In this document: in pieces, positions 41,202-52,242 of the stretch | How the letters are laid out: each line of letters opens with the position of its first letter | Numbering within the stretch: the stretch's first letter is position 1 | NCBI GenBank assembly: GCA_033977085.1 | Contig: CP138906.1 | Span: 1,302,001-1,366,000 of the forward strand | DNA from: Apirhabdus apintestini | GTDB lineage: Bacteria > Pseudomonadota > Gammaproteobacteria > Enterobacterales > Enterobacteriaceae | Length of the DNA: 64,000 bases | Direction: 5' to 3' | The notes under the pieces: model-generated | Seen by the model: only the letters and a program-made list of their open reading frames with translations | Databases searched by the model: none | What the model was told of the DNA's origin: nothing | Made by a program: the position numbers and the translations under genes

Positions 41202-42705
41202 TTATTTATTACTCTTGAGTGTGAGTTTGGATACCGACGTTTTTTTGTCAATGGTGTGTAATAGTATAGATGGAGTGAGATCTATATCGTGATCGCTTTG
41301 CGGCTGTTCATTCTTCGTACGGCTTGGGAAACGGCTGATCTCATCCGGTGTTTGCTTGTAGTCATCTTGGTTAAACTTAGCTCGTTTCTCATATTCAGTG
41401 CGTAGAACAGGATAGCCTAATACTTCATCATAGATGTAGTTTTTAGCAATACGTTTATCATGTTCTTCACTGATAATATCAATTTTAGTTTTGTCTGTTT
41501 TAGCCCATATGAATTTATCCCTCATAAAATTAACCAAAAGTGCTGTAAAGCGTTTAAATATATTATCCTGATGTGGAGTAGTCTGTTTCCTCATGACACG
41601 TTCAGGGGCGCTTCTGGATGCCCTGTTTTGGTTTTGAGAGGAGGATGTTTTCAAGATAGTATTTTTTCCAGAATCAGAAATACTGACCAATGGTTTCTTA
41701 CCAGCAACAACCTTACTGACTTTGGATTTATCACGATAGGATTTAACACCACGCATACGAGTATGAGGAGTTGGTGCTACAAGTACAGGTCTTTGCGTTT
41801 CATTGGCAGAAGAACTGGAGCTTGTTTTTGGTAATACAATCTCTTCTGGTTCAGCAAGATGTGTAATCGTAAAGCTTCTGACATCAACAACAATTTCAAG
41901 ATCAAGCTCACTGAATGTTTTGTAGACTTCAACGGCTTCTTGCTTGGCAGCATCACGAACAGCTTGTTCTGCGGCTCTTTGCTCTTGAGCAGCTTTACTG
42001 CGCCATCTGGCACTATGGATACGTTTCATTGCAGGGCGGTTTGTTTCAGCGGCTTTAGCAAGCCATAGCGCTTTTTCTTCATTATCTAAAGCTACTGCTG
42101 CTTTTTCTAAAGCTTCCTCGTGCTGGGCCTGAAGGGAGCGATGATCAATACGTTCTGACGAACCAGCGGCAGCAAGGTAGCTGTTAGCCATAGCTGACCA
42201 TGATTCACGCCATAAAACAGACATTTTTCTGTCGTTCCAGCTCCTTTGCTTTTTACCAAAACCTTCTGGTCCTATAGTTTTTAATGTCAACATAACGTGA
42301 GCATGCGGGTTGTCGCTATCAAGATCATGAAAAGCGATGTCGGCAATCATGCCTTTATCAACGAAATTTTTCTGACAATACTCAAGGACAAGTTTTTTCT
42401 TGTCGTCATTGTTTAACTCGGTGGGAATAGCAACATCGAAATAACGAGTCTGTTTGACCATTTTGCTGACGCTCGACCCGTTCAACTTCATTCCACAATG
42501 CTGTAGAGTCTTTTACAATATGTTGAGGAGCATTAACGGGTGCTAATATGAAATGTCCGTATAAATCGGTACGGCGGCTATAATCATACGTATCGCCTGT
42601 TCTTTCATCTGTGATTCTACAACGAGCATGATAGGCAGCTTTCGCAACGGAAGATCTGCCTTCTGAACGTTTCACAATTTTAAAATCAAGATGAAAAATA
42701 GCCAT
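41202..42705 (-). CDS. MobA/MobL-family relaxase (frameshifted)
   Basis: Starts MAIFHLDFKIVKRSEGRSSV and reaches AAYHARCRI, the N-terminal motif region of MobQ-type relaxases. A frame break near 42470 is followed by RYFDVAIPTELNNDDKKKLV and the metal-binding motif FHDLDSDNPHAHVML (HxD...HxH). About 500 residues in all; the C-terminal half is charged and low in known motifs. It nicks a transfer origin and lets the island be mobilised by another element's conjugation machinery. oriT is likely in the spacer just upstream. Confidence 0.87.
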
Positions 42706-43530
42706 ACAATAAAAACAACCTAAATATAAATTTCAATATCAAACCAAAATATAAATCTCCAATGCGACTATGCTGGTTTTAGTTTTTCGCAAGAAAAACT
42801 CTGGTGTTGACGTTGACCTTGTTTCCGAAGGAAACGGTGTTAGCCTGCGGCAGGCAACCGTCGGTAGACTCCACACGCTCACGAAGTGAGTGTATAGGTG
42901 GGCATTGCTTTATTTTTATATCTCCTGAAGGAGCTAAAAATAACGACAATGTTTAAAGTTTTTCTATAGTTAAATAATAACGCTAGTTTTACAGACTGTG
43001 AAATTAACAGGGCCAGAATCGGACGAACGGCTGAGGTAGGATAATAATGTTAGATATTTGTGTTTTTGATAGCGCCCGTATGGGCAAATGTAGTGTTTTC
43101 CCTCCCGCCGTAAGGCGGGAAAGCTGAATTAAGATAAAATAGTGGAAATAATAAATACTTTTACGTGTTGCACAATTCACAGGTTAAGCACTGAAATGAG
43201 AATCAAAAGATAACAGGTGAAATTGTTTTCATTGTTCTGATAAAATAAGTAACGCGGAGAGTATCAGGCATTTAATGTTAGTGGTTGCACTCGTATGTAT
43301 TGCATGTTTTTATTTTGAGTTGACTGATATCTTATTCTTAAAACCAAAATACCATTTTTTCGGGATGAATCCCATCATTAACAGGGCAAGCCTGTCAGCA
43401 GGTAGATTGTTTGAAACAATCATACAGCGCTGCTTCAATATATATAACACAACGTTACCATATTATTTGACCTTTTCATTTTTTAATTGTATTGCAAGGA
43501 GTAATCATCAAATAACAAAAGGAAAAACAA
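42706..43530. other. Stem-loop-rich spacer upstream of the relaxase (likely oriT region)
   Basis: 825 bases without a credible gene. Hairpins: AGTTTTTC-GCAA-GAAAAACT (42781-42800), GTTTCC-GAA-GGAAAC (42821-42835), GCCTG-CGG-CAGGC (42843-42855) and an 8-bp stem with loop GAA (42875-42893). Then CTCC-TGAA-GGAG (42922-42933), GCCC-GTAT-GGGC (43074-43085) and TCCCGCC-GTAA-GGCGGGA (43103-43120). The three-hairpin module follows (43362-43437). The position between mob genes suggests oriT, but no nick site was recognised. Confidence 0.72.
43362..43437. repeat. Three-hairpin module, copy 2
   Basis: GGGAT-GA-ATCCC, then CATCATTA, then ACAGG-GCAAG-CCTGT, then CAGCA..GATTGTT-TGA-AACAATC..AGCGCTGCT. The stems differ from copy 1 (33653-33728) but still pair, and the linker CATCATTA is identical. 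Confidence 0.75.
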
Positions 43531-43920
43531 ATGACACATAAATACATTAACTTCATGGGGCTGGATTTCAATAAGGTAGCGGAGATGAAAAAATCGTTTA
43601 CTGGGTTTGAGAAACAAATACAAATCAACAATGATAACTTTGACGCTGAACTATTTTATTTTTGCTGTTTTATGGATTACTTTCTTGAGCGCCATGACAA
43701 CGTATCTTTCCCAGCTTATTATAAATTTTGCGTTTCTCTGGATGCTTACCTGTATTCACTCATGTATCTCGAAGAAAATACCTCGATGACGAACTTAATC
43801 GGTTTCTTCCCCGGTAAACTATTTTGGCATACCGTTGATAACGGTAATGATGATGTTTTTTGTATACTTCTTTCATTTTATATGAATGAATGGAAAAAAG
43901 AGAAGAGTTCTGATGAGTAA
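43531..43920 (+). CDS. Hypothetical island protein
   Basis: A 129-residue protein, MTHKYINFMGLDFNKVAEMK to EWKKEKSSDE, start after AAAGGAAAAACA. Rich in aromatic residues (FYFCCFMDYFLERHD, YLYSLMYLEE) but without clear membrane spans. No family recognised. Its stop overlaps the start of the MobC/TraD-like gene (ATGAGTAA), so it belongs to the same transcript and may act in mobilisation. Confidence 0.72.
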   Translation: MTHKYINFMGLDFNKVAEMKKSFTGFEKQIQINNDNFDAELFYFCCFMDYFLERHDNVSFPAYYKFCVSLDAYLYSLMYLEENTSMTNLIGFFPGKLFWHTVDNGNDDVFCILLSFYMNEWKKEKSSDE

Positions 43921-44245
43921 ACAGGGAGATATTCTTGAAAGAGGTGAGGAAATCAGAAAACCACGAACAGAAAAAACAATTAAACAAAAAATCGCATCGG
44001 CACAGATGCATCTTAATCGCCTTAAGAGCAAGGAAAAATCTTTGACCAAGAGCGCTGAAACGCGTCTGAAGATTATTTTAGGTGCAGAAGTGGCTAAAGC
44101 TGTAGGCTGTAAGGTCGAAGATGTCGATAAAGAGTTTGTATTGGGGATGTTATTACAATCTTCGAATATTAATGCGGAGGCTAAAGCAAGGATTAAATTA
44201 CGAGGGAAAAGATTTCTTGAGGATATGGTGGGAAGGCAAGAATAA
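43913..44245 (+). CDS. MobC/TraD-like relaxosome accessory protein
   Basis: Start ATG 43913 (MSKQGDILERGEEIRKPRTE), overlapping the previous stop. 110 residues. A charged coiled coil (KIASAQMHLNRLKSKEKSLT) is followed by RLKIILGAEVAKAVGCKVED and EFVLGMLLQSS. The 'R-K-I-x-LGA...A.....VLGxLL' pattern is that of the small TraD/MobC proteins encoded beside MobQ-type relaxases. Here it faces away from the relaxase across the hairpin spacer, as in RSF1010-like and Agrobacterium plasmid mob regions. Confidence 0.68.
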   Translation: MSKQGDILERGEEIRKPRTEKTIKQKIASAQMHLNRLKSKEKSLTKSAETRLKIILGAEVAKAVGCKVEDVDKEFVLGMLLQSSNINAEAKARIKLRGKRFLEDMVGRQE

Positions 44246-44317
44246 AATTATTTGTAGTCAGTTGTTTGATATTATATAAATATATTTGACAATCGATATT
44301 GAATGTTATATTTAATA

Positions 44318-44482
44318 AATGTTCCTTGTGAACATTCACGTCATGAAGTGTCTGATTGCCCTATATATGGGGAGTGGTTTACAGCCCAATGGGCTGATTG
44401 AGTTGCCCCAAGTGTGGGGATAAGTATTCTACCCAATGGGTAGTTCCCTTGAAGGGAAAATGAAAGGGCCGAAAGGCCCTTT
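44318..44482. repeat. Array of short stem-loops between convergent genes
   Basis: Successive hairpins in 165 bases: AATGTTC/GAACATT (44318-44336), CAGCCC-AAT-GGGCTG (44382-44396), CCCCA-AGTG-TGGGG (44406-44419), CTACCC-AAT-GGGTAG (44429-44443), TTCCCT-TGA-AGGGAA (44444-44458) and AAAGGGCC-GAAA-GGCCCTTT (44463-44482). A weaker CCC...GGG pair lies at 44359-44371. The last one resembles a terminator. Confidence 0.85.
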
Positions 44483-44546
44483 TCTATTCTGTAAAAGCAT
44501 ATTTTAAAAGCTATCATCAGTGTCTTTTTAGCTTTTTTTATTACAT

Positions 44547-46510
44547 CTACACTTCCAGTTCATTAACTTCAGCAGGAATGAACTTAGCGTAAGTTTCTTT
44601 TAAATAATTTGTAGCAGAGTCACGATTAATATCAATATCTAATAAGTTACTAAAAAACATCAGTCTGGAACGCGCTTGTCCTATTAACTCACCCCAAGTA
44701 TAAATCCATATTGAAACATTTCCTTTAGAATATAATTGTCCGTAAGGGCGATCGTCTTGAGAAATTCTATCCTGCACTAAAGGAGCTATCTCGTTAGATA
44801 CGGCGATGAAAATCCATTTCGTATTCTGTTTATCAAACCTGCTGTCATTACTAACAGCATAAGCATAACTTTCAACTTGATTTATAACAGATAAATCTAT
44901 TTTTTGTGTTGGCCTTTTCAGTTCAACAACTAAGTGTTCAAGTTCACCTTCTCTTGGCTGACGTGCTTTGCTAAGTAGCAAATCAACCCTACCTGTGGTT
45001 CCATCTTCTCTAACAACAGGCATTTCTGCATCATAAGTGATACCTATTTTATCAGCATGATATTGTAGCACTTGATTGAGGGTATTTTCACTACGTGATA
45101 AATTGAAATCCTCCCTAAAGAGCCATGCTTCATTTTCTAGGAGTTTGTGTAATTGATCTCTTTCTAAAAATTTCTTTTTTGTTTTGTCATCAAACAATAA
45201 CTGTTCCAGCCCAGTTAAGAAATTTAACCTATCTGATACAACTTGTGAAGCTTTGATAATATTAGGTAAAGTCGTCTTTTCTAATAAATTCGCCATTGAG
45301 TCCTGATCGTCTGAACTCATGACCAATACTTCAGATAAAATTTTTCTAACAGAATTTGGATTGTCTTTCAAAGCCTGAGATAGTAATTTAAATGTGAATT
45401 TTTTGATGCTGCTATTAGATTTGTTAAAAGAGGTTAGATAGCTTTCGACATTCACAGCTAAGATATTGAATACCTTTTGTTCAGCTTCTTCAACACTACC
45501 GGGTAACGGAGAGTGTTCATACGGATAAATATTTTGTTCTTTCCACTCATCTACTATTTTTGCTTTTTGTAAAAATTCTTTGTTGATGAAATGTTTTCTA
45601 CAAAGATCAATGACTTTATCTTTTAACTCTTTGATGCCAGATTCTAAACTTCCAAGCGAAAGGACATTTTCTTCAAATTTCTTCTTAATGAATGGGGACT
45701 TTATATATACTGTGAAATCCACGCCATATGATCTAACAAATTTTCCTGCGCTTTCATTGAAAAGTGAAAAGCCATTTTCGTCACAGTAATGAATTTCTCG
45801 TGGTGTCTTAAATTTCCATTCTATTATTGAAATAGACACGTTTTCTTGGACAGATTCTATCTCAACGTCTCCGAGATTATACTCTTTTTTGTCAAGCCAT
45901 ACATCTGAAGGGGTAATATATGCGTTATCATAAAATAATTTTTTATGAGGGTATTCTGTTAGATATAACGCATACTCTTTGGTAATTGATTCTTTAGATG
46001 AATCTGTAGCAAGGGAGGATGCCTGTTTTACTAAATTAAAGATCTCAACCTGCGTACCTTTTGTTTTATCATTTGTTTCAGAAGGTTCACTGATTTCGAA
46101 GCGTTTAATATTATTTGCATTCCCTTTAATGGAATATTTATAATATTTTCCATTATCCTCTACACAGGTAGACCATATGACTATCTCTCCTAGAGAAAAT
46201 GCCTTAAAACGTCCTTTACCAAACTGACCATGTAAAGAACGATCCCCATTTTTTTTGCATCCTTTTTCCATGATTCACCAAGACTGCCAAATAATGATGA
46301 GACATTATTATGAGGAATGCCTTCCCCTTCATCCTGAATGATTATTTTTTCAATGGTATTTGTATTCTGACATTCCTGAAACAGAACTTTAACTATTAAC
46401 GATTTGGAATCAAAAGCATTCCATATTATCTCTTTAATTGCTGGAATTGGTTTTGCAGAAGAAATATCTTCTAAATGGTCTTTACCAAGGATGACGTCAA
46501 TGTTTTTCAT
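44547..46510 (-). CDS. GHKL ATPase fused to a Shedu-like nuclease domain (frameshifted)
   Basis: About 655 residues. The N-terminal GHKL ATP-binding fold has IKEIIWNAFDS (N box), IIQDEGEGIPHN (DxGxG) and, after a frame break near 46255, HGQFGKGRFKAF (GxxGxG lid). A long middle region follows. The C-terminal part reads LHKLLENEAWLFREDFNL, GRVDLLLSK, HLVVELKRPTQKIDLSVINQ and VESYAYAV. The D...ExK pattern and the ENEAWLF start resemble DUF4263/Shedu PD-(D/E)XK nucleases. It is a stand-alone gene between integrase and mob genes; a defence role is inferred. Confidence 0.8.
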
Positions 46511-46589
46511 TTTATTATCCCGTATATATTTTATGAATATAGTATACGGGATACTCTGACGCCTTTACCAGCTTTGTTAAGAGGTTAGG

Positions 46590-47865
46590 TTATGTTTTAT
46601 GAGCAAACTCAAACGGCCTGATCATGGAATTGCTGTTAGCATCAAGGAAATCAGCCCACCACTGAAGCATCAGGCGGCGCTGATCAAGGTGCTTGGCTTT
46701 GTGGGTATAAGCTGCACGGACGCTATTGCTTTCCTTGTGGCTCATCTGAAGCTCTACTGCGTCTTCTGACCATAAACCGGACTCAATTAAGGCACTACAG
46801 GCCAGTGTGCGAAAACCGTGTCCACAGATGTCCTGCTTCGTGTCATAGCCCATATTGCGAAGGGCTTTGTTGATGGTGTTTTCACTCATAGGTTTAAACG
46901 AGTCATAACAGCCAGTAAAGATTAATCCGTCATCATTGCCTTCTTCATAAGTCAGTTGTCGGATCTCTTTCAGTATCCTCATGGCTTGCTTACAAAGGGG
47001 AACAAAGTGCTTACGCTTCATTTTGGCACCACGAGTCGAATGTTTCACGTTTTCAATTGCTTCCCGCTGTTCGGGGATCACCCATAACTTACTTTTGAAA
47101 TCAATTTCAGACCAGCGAGCGAAACGAAGCTCACTGGAACGAATGAAAATCATCAGGTTGAGTCTCGAATAGCCAGTATGGTTAACCTGCGACCTTTGTA
47201 TTCGGCAATTTTTTTAGTAGTTGTGGGATTTCTTCCAGCTCCAGTGCAGGGCGGTGTTCAGTCTGTGGTTTCTGAACTGCACCTTCCATATCATAGGCGG
47301 GGTTATGGCGTATCAGTTTTTGCTGGACTGCATGGCGGAGGATCGCCGTAATGTATTGTTGAATGCGCATGGCAACTTCAAGATAACCAAGTGCCTCAAC
47401 CTTTTTCACCGGAACCAGCAAGTCACCCGTATCCAGTTCAGCAACATCTTTATCGCCAATAGTCGGGAAGACATAGGTTTCAAGGCGCTTCCATACGGAG
47501 TCACCATAATCTTTTGACCATTTTGTTTTCGTGGAGAACCAAGCTTTAGCCACCACAGTGAAGGTGCGTGTCTTATCACGCTTGGCCTTTAGTTCTTTAA
47601 CCTCTGCTTGTTTCTTTGCATTAGGGTCAATGCCCTGAGCAAGAAGCCTTCTGGCTTCATCACGGCGCTGTCTTGCGTCAGAAAGAGAAACAGCAGGGTA
47701 AACACCAATAGAGAAGAGTTTTTGCTTCCCTTCAAAACGGTAGGCCATTTGCCAGTATTTCGAACCTTTAGGGGTAACACGAAGGAACATACCAAAGCCA
47801 TCGGTTAGCTTATATTCCTTCTCAAGGGGTTTTGCATTTTTTGCTTTAATATCAGTCAGTGACAT
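46590..47865 (-). CDS. P4-type tyrosine integrase (frameshifted)
   Basis: Starts MSLTDIKAKNAKPLEKEYKL with the DUF4102-type N-terminal arm domain (GMFLRVTPKGSKYWQMAYRF), then the core-binding region (KYGDSVWKRLE-like). After a frame break near 47180 comes the catalytic domain: SELRFARWSEID (first Arg), ICGHGFRTLA (HxxR) and VRAAYTHKAKHLDQRR (Tyr nucleophile). About 425 residues. It lies 180 bp from the complete tRNA-Asn it targets and reads away from it, as is usual in P4-family islands. Confidence 0.92.
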
Positions 47866-48044
47866 GAAAACATCCCCTCGATTGTTGGTAAAAGGGAAAT
47901 CGAACCAGCATTACCAGCATTTTTACCATCAAAATGATATGGCTTCGAGTGGTTTTTAGTGAACGAGGGTGAACGACTGAAGAGGGATAACCAACTGATA
48001 GAAATGCAGAAAGCAGACGTCAGTGAACGTCTGCTTCCCTTAAA

Positions 48045-48069
48045 TTGGCTCCTCTGACTGGACTCGAAC
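48045..48069. repeat. Right attachment site of the island (attR)
   Basis: The 25 bases shared with 28920-28944, here forming the 3' end of the complete tRNA-Asn. Confidence 0.93.
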
Positions 48070-48121
48070 CAGTGACATACGGATTAACAGTCCGCCGTTC
48101 TACCGACTGAACTACAGAGGA
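48046..48121 (-). tRNA. tRNA-Asn (GTT), island integration target
   Basis: A complete 76-nt tRNA identical to the copies at 25109 and 49322. Its 3' end is the island attachment core, so integration left the tRNA functional. Confidence 0.97.
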
Positions 48122-48357
48122 ATCGCTTGAACGGGGCGAATATTAACGGCGGCGGGCAGGCTTGTCAAAGGGGAATTCCATATTTTTGTGCGTTTGATGA
48201 CAAAACCAGCGATGCGCGGCGCCGCATCGCCATAAAAACAGTGTCAATGTCTAAGTCACTACCCCGCTGGCATAAGGGAGCTGCGGGCCTGTGCCAGGTT
48301 TGGGTGTTATTGAACCCAAGTGTGGAACGATTTGCCGCAGGGCGAGGGGCCATCGCA

Positions 48358-49031
48358 TTACGCCGGTAACTGACGGCGCTGATTTTCCTGCGCATAGAAC
48401 GCTTTGACCTGGAGCCAGTCCTGCACTGGGATTGGCTCCAGGTGCTTTTCCAGTTGGGCAAAGTCATGGCGCGCGGCGTTATGCTTCCGCCAGCGGCGGC
48501 GGCTTTTTCAAGGTCAAGGAAACCGGCTTCAACCGTATCATCCGTTTTAACAAAAATATGGCGCACGTAGCAGCAGCCGTGCTGCCGATGGATCCGGTGC
48601 ATGCGGTGAAAGGCCTGGGCAACCTGGCGCAGCATTTCGCGATGCGTTTCTGGCGCGCAGGGAGCGCTTTTACGGCGCTGATACCACTCTGCAATACTAC
48701 AAAACCCCGTCATTTCCCGCGTTACCAGCAGGGCGCGCCATTCTCCGTCAATTTTTAGCGCTTTACCGTAGACAATATCCGGAACATTTATCCCCGCTCG
48801 CTTCATTTCGTTCAATACCTGTATTTCGCGCACAATCGTAGGCCTGCCAAAAGGATAGCGCCAGGAGTGGAAGAGATGATGCGTCATGCGTTTCACGTAC
48901 AGCGTTTCGCCGTTAAGCTCAATGCGCTGTACGCCGCTCATGCCTCCGCGCCGCTGGTTCGGTGGCTCGACCCATTCGCCTGACATATCCCACCAGTGAG
49001 TAAATTCATTAATTTCAGAGCGTGTATTCAT
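48358..49031 (-). CDS. inaA: InaA-like protein of the LPS-kinase family (frameshifted)
   Basis: About 224 residues of the Kdo/WaaP-like small-kinase family. It starts MNTRSEINEFTHWWDMSGEW. Kinase-like features are YVKRMTHHLF (lysine region), FGRPTIVREIQVLNEMKRAG (glutamate helix), HRMHRIHRQHGCCYVRHIF (catalytic loop region) and FLDLEKA (metal-binding aspartate). A frame break near 48482 leads to the natural ending DWLQVKAFYAQENQRRQLPA with TAA at 48358. In E. coli inaA is acid-inducible and lies elsewhere, so this may be a relative rather than the orthologue. Confidence 0.78.
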
Positions 49032-49289
49032 AACGTTATTGATAGTTCAGACGGTAATTAACGCTCATTTATAGAAGAGAATGGAAACTGAGGTGTGGCA
49101 AAACATGCCGAAGACGCTACTACCGATTCGTGGCATCAGCGGAGCCGCAGAAATATCGCTATGAATGAGGCGCTATGTAGCGCTAAGCGTAGTGAAGCCT
49201 GATGACGGCAAAAATGCGCGCAGCGCGCTATCGCCGATGATTAACTCAGATGGGCGTAAGGGTAAGGTAGAGAACATATGCCATAAAGC

Positions 49290-49314
49290 AAAAGCCCGCG
49301 CGAGGCGGGCTTTT
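49290..49314 (-). terminator. tRNA-Asn terminator
   Basis: AAAAGCCCGC-GCGAG-GCGGGCTTTT-like stem with flanking A/T runs, just past the 3' end of the tRNA at 49322 on the minus strand. Confidence 0.8.
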
Positions 49315-49321
49315 TAAAATC

Positions 49322-49397
49322 TGGCTCCTCTGACTGGACTCGAACCAGTGACATACGGATTAACAGTCCGCCGTTCTACCGACTGAACTACAGAGGA
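49322..49397 (-). tRNA. tRNA-Asn (GTT)
   Basis: A 76-nt tRNA, same sequence as 25109-25184, next to mtfA as asnT is in E. coli. Confidence 0.97.
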
Positions 49398-50108
49398 ATT
49401 GTGTGAACGGGGCGCATGATAATCGTGGCTAAAACCTCTGTCAATAAGGAATCTAACCGGTTGATTCAAATGATTAATTAAACACCATATTGCTGCATTA
49501 ACGTTCGCCGTGGGGCGATGTCGCGCTACTATGCAACCGCGAAAGCGGATCCTGACGATAGAAGGCACAAAAGCGCTGCCAGAGTGCAGGGAAGCGCGGA
49601 GCGAATAGCTCAGGCGCGCTGAAAAAATACTCTGATAGAACGGCAAAGCATTCAGCCGGATCGGTGGCGGCATAGGCATCAATACTAGCGGCACCTGCGC
49701 CAACTAACTCCACTTCGGCCTGGATATTGTCCATTGCCGCATGTAAGTCGTGCTCCCAGCCGGCGATGTGGGTAGCGGAATGTGCGGCACGCCGTTGGCG
49801 CGATCGCCGTTGCGCATATCAATTTTGTGCGCCACTTCGTGGATCACCAGATTAAACCCGGATGCGTCGAAAGAATCCTGCACGTCCAGCCAGTTAAGGA
49901 TCACTGGGCCTTGATGCCAGCTTTGACCTGATTGCACCGTGCGCTCGCGGTGAACCAGGCCAATATCATCTTCCCATTCGTCGTCTACGATAAACGGTTC
50001 CGGGTAAATAAGCACGTCGTGGAACCCATCCAGCCAGTCGTGTCAACAACGGGTAAAAAGTGATCCACTTACCGTCACCACCAACGGTCTAATATTGATC
50101 CACCTTGC

Positions 50109-50888
50109 TTACTCAGGATTAGCTTCCGCTATAACCCCGGCCTTTCGTTTCTGCTTCAGTCGATAGCTCTCTCCTTTTATCTGGACTACGTGTGAGTGAT
50201 GTAAGATCCGGTCCAGCATTGCCGATGTCAGGGCTGCATCACCCGCGAACGTCTGGTCCCACTGCCCGAACGGCAGGTTAGAGGTCAGGATCATCGCGCT
50301 CTTTTCGTAACGTTTGGCAATGACCTGGAAGAACAGCTTTGCCTCTTCCTGGCTGAACGGCAGATAGCCTATTTCGTCGATGATGAGCAGTTTGGGGGCC
50401 ATGACACCGCGATTGAGTGTCGTTTTGTAACGCCCCTGACGCTGGGAAGTCGACAGCTGTAACAGCAGGTCCGCTGCTGTTGTGAAGCGAACCTTGATGC
50501 CCGCCCGTACTGCCTCGTAGCCCATGGCTATCGCCAGATGTGTTTTCCCCACGCCCGAGGGGCCCAGCAACACGATGTTTTCGTTACGTTCGATGAAGCT
50601 CAGGGAACGCAGCGACTGGATTTGCTTCTGAGGTGCGCCGGTGGCGAAGGTGAAGTCGTATTCCTCGAACGTCTTCACCGCCGGGAAGGCTGCCATCCGC
50701 GTGTACATCGCCTGTTTACGCTGATGCCGGGCCAGTTTCTCCTCATGTAGCAGGTGCTCCAGGAAGTCCATATAGCTCCATTCCTGATCCACTGCCTGTT
50801 GCGACAGTGCCGGCGCCGCGCCGATAAGGCTGTCCAGTCTGGAGCTGTTCAGCAAGCACCATCAGCCGTTGATGTTGTAGTTCGACCA

Positions 50889-50892
<4 letters not shown>
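50109..50892 (-). CDS. istB: IS21-family IstB helper ATPase (copy 2)
   Basis: Same protein as at 1638-2420, with Walker A GPSGVGKTH and LLIIDEIGYLPF, open from about 50855 to the stop at 50109. The natural start ATGATGG is at 50890-50892, overlapping the istA stop. One extra base near 50838 (CCAGACTGG, where the frame needs CCAGCTGG) separates the first 18 codons. Confidence 0.9.
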
Positions 50893-51910
<1,018 letters not shown>

Positions 51911-52242
51911 AAGCTCCCCTGTATTCAGAGGAGCAGATTAACCCTGGATCAGTTTTCAACCGCTGGGGTGGATCAGTTTTGCACCGTTGGTAACAAGTCG
52001 AGCCCTGGAGATAAAACCGGGAGGCAAAAGAGCAGGGCGATACGCGCCTCCTGAAGCGGCGTTAACGTACAGCCGTGCAGCGGAACCAGCCTTTTTTGGG
52101 TTAAGAAAACCGCGCTCAGCGCTACCAGCCGCTCACGCTCATCGGTGGAGAGCGCGCCCAGCAGCGGAATCGCCAGCGCCTCACCCCGGGGATAAGGCGT
52201 ATCAACCGTCGGTAATGGTGTTTTCCACGGCCATTTAATCAT

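Larger units (their letters stand above)
28920..48069 (-). mobile_element. Integrative mobilizable island in tRNA-Asn (~19 kb)
   Basis: Bounded by a 25-bp direct repeat of the tRNA-Asn 3' end. The integrase gene lies next to the complete tRNA on the right, as in most tRNA-targeting islands. Contents are a P4-type integrase, an AlpA-like regulator, a MobA/MobL relaxase, a MobC/TraD-like gene, a plasmid-like rep gene with iterons, an H-NS fragment protein, and toxin and defence-like cargo. Base composition is much richer in AT than the flanks. There are no mating-pair genes, so it would be mobilised rather than self-transmitted. Confidence 0.92.

Noticed and set aside
43275..43541. Plus-strand ORF of 88 codons in the island
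   Set aside because: It runs across the three-hairpin module, has no ribosome site, and its composition reflects AT-rich non-coding DNA.
44318..44482. Reading the hairpin array as a chain of ordinary terminators
   Set aside because: Only the last hairpin has the strength and flanking T residues of a terminator; the others lack T runs on either side.
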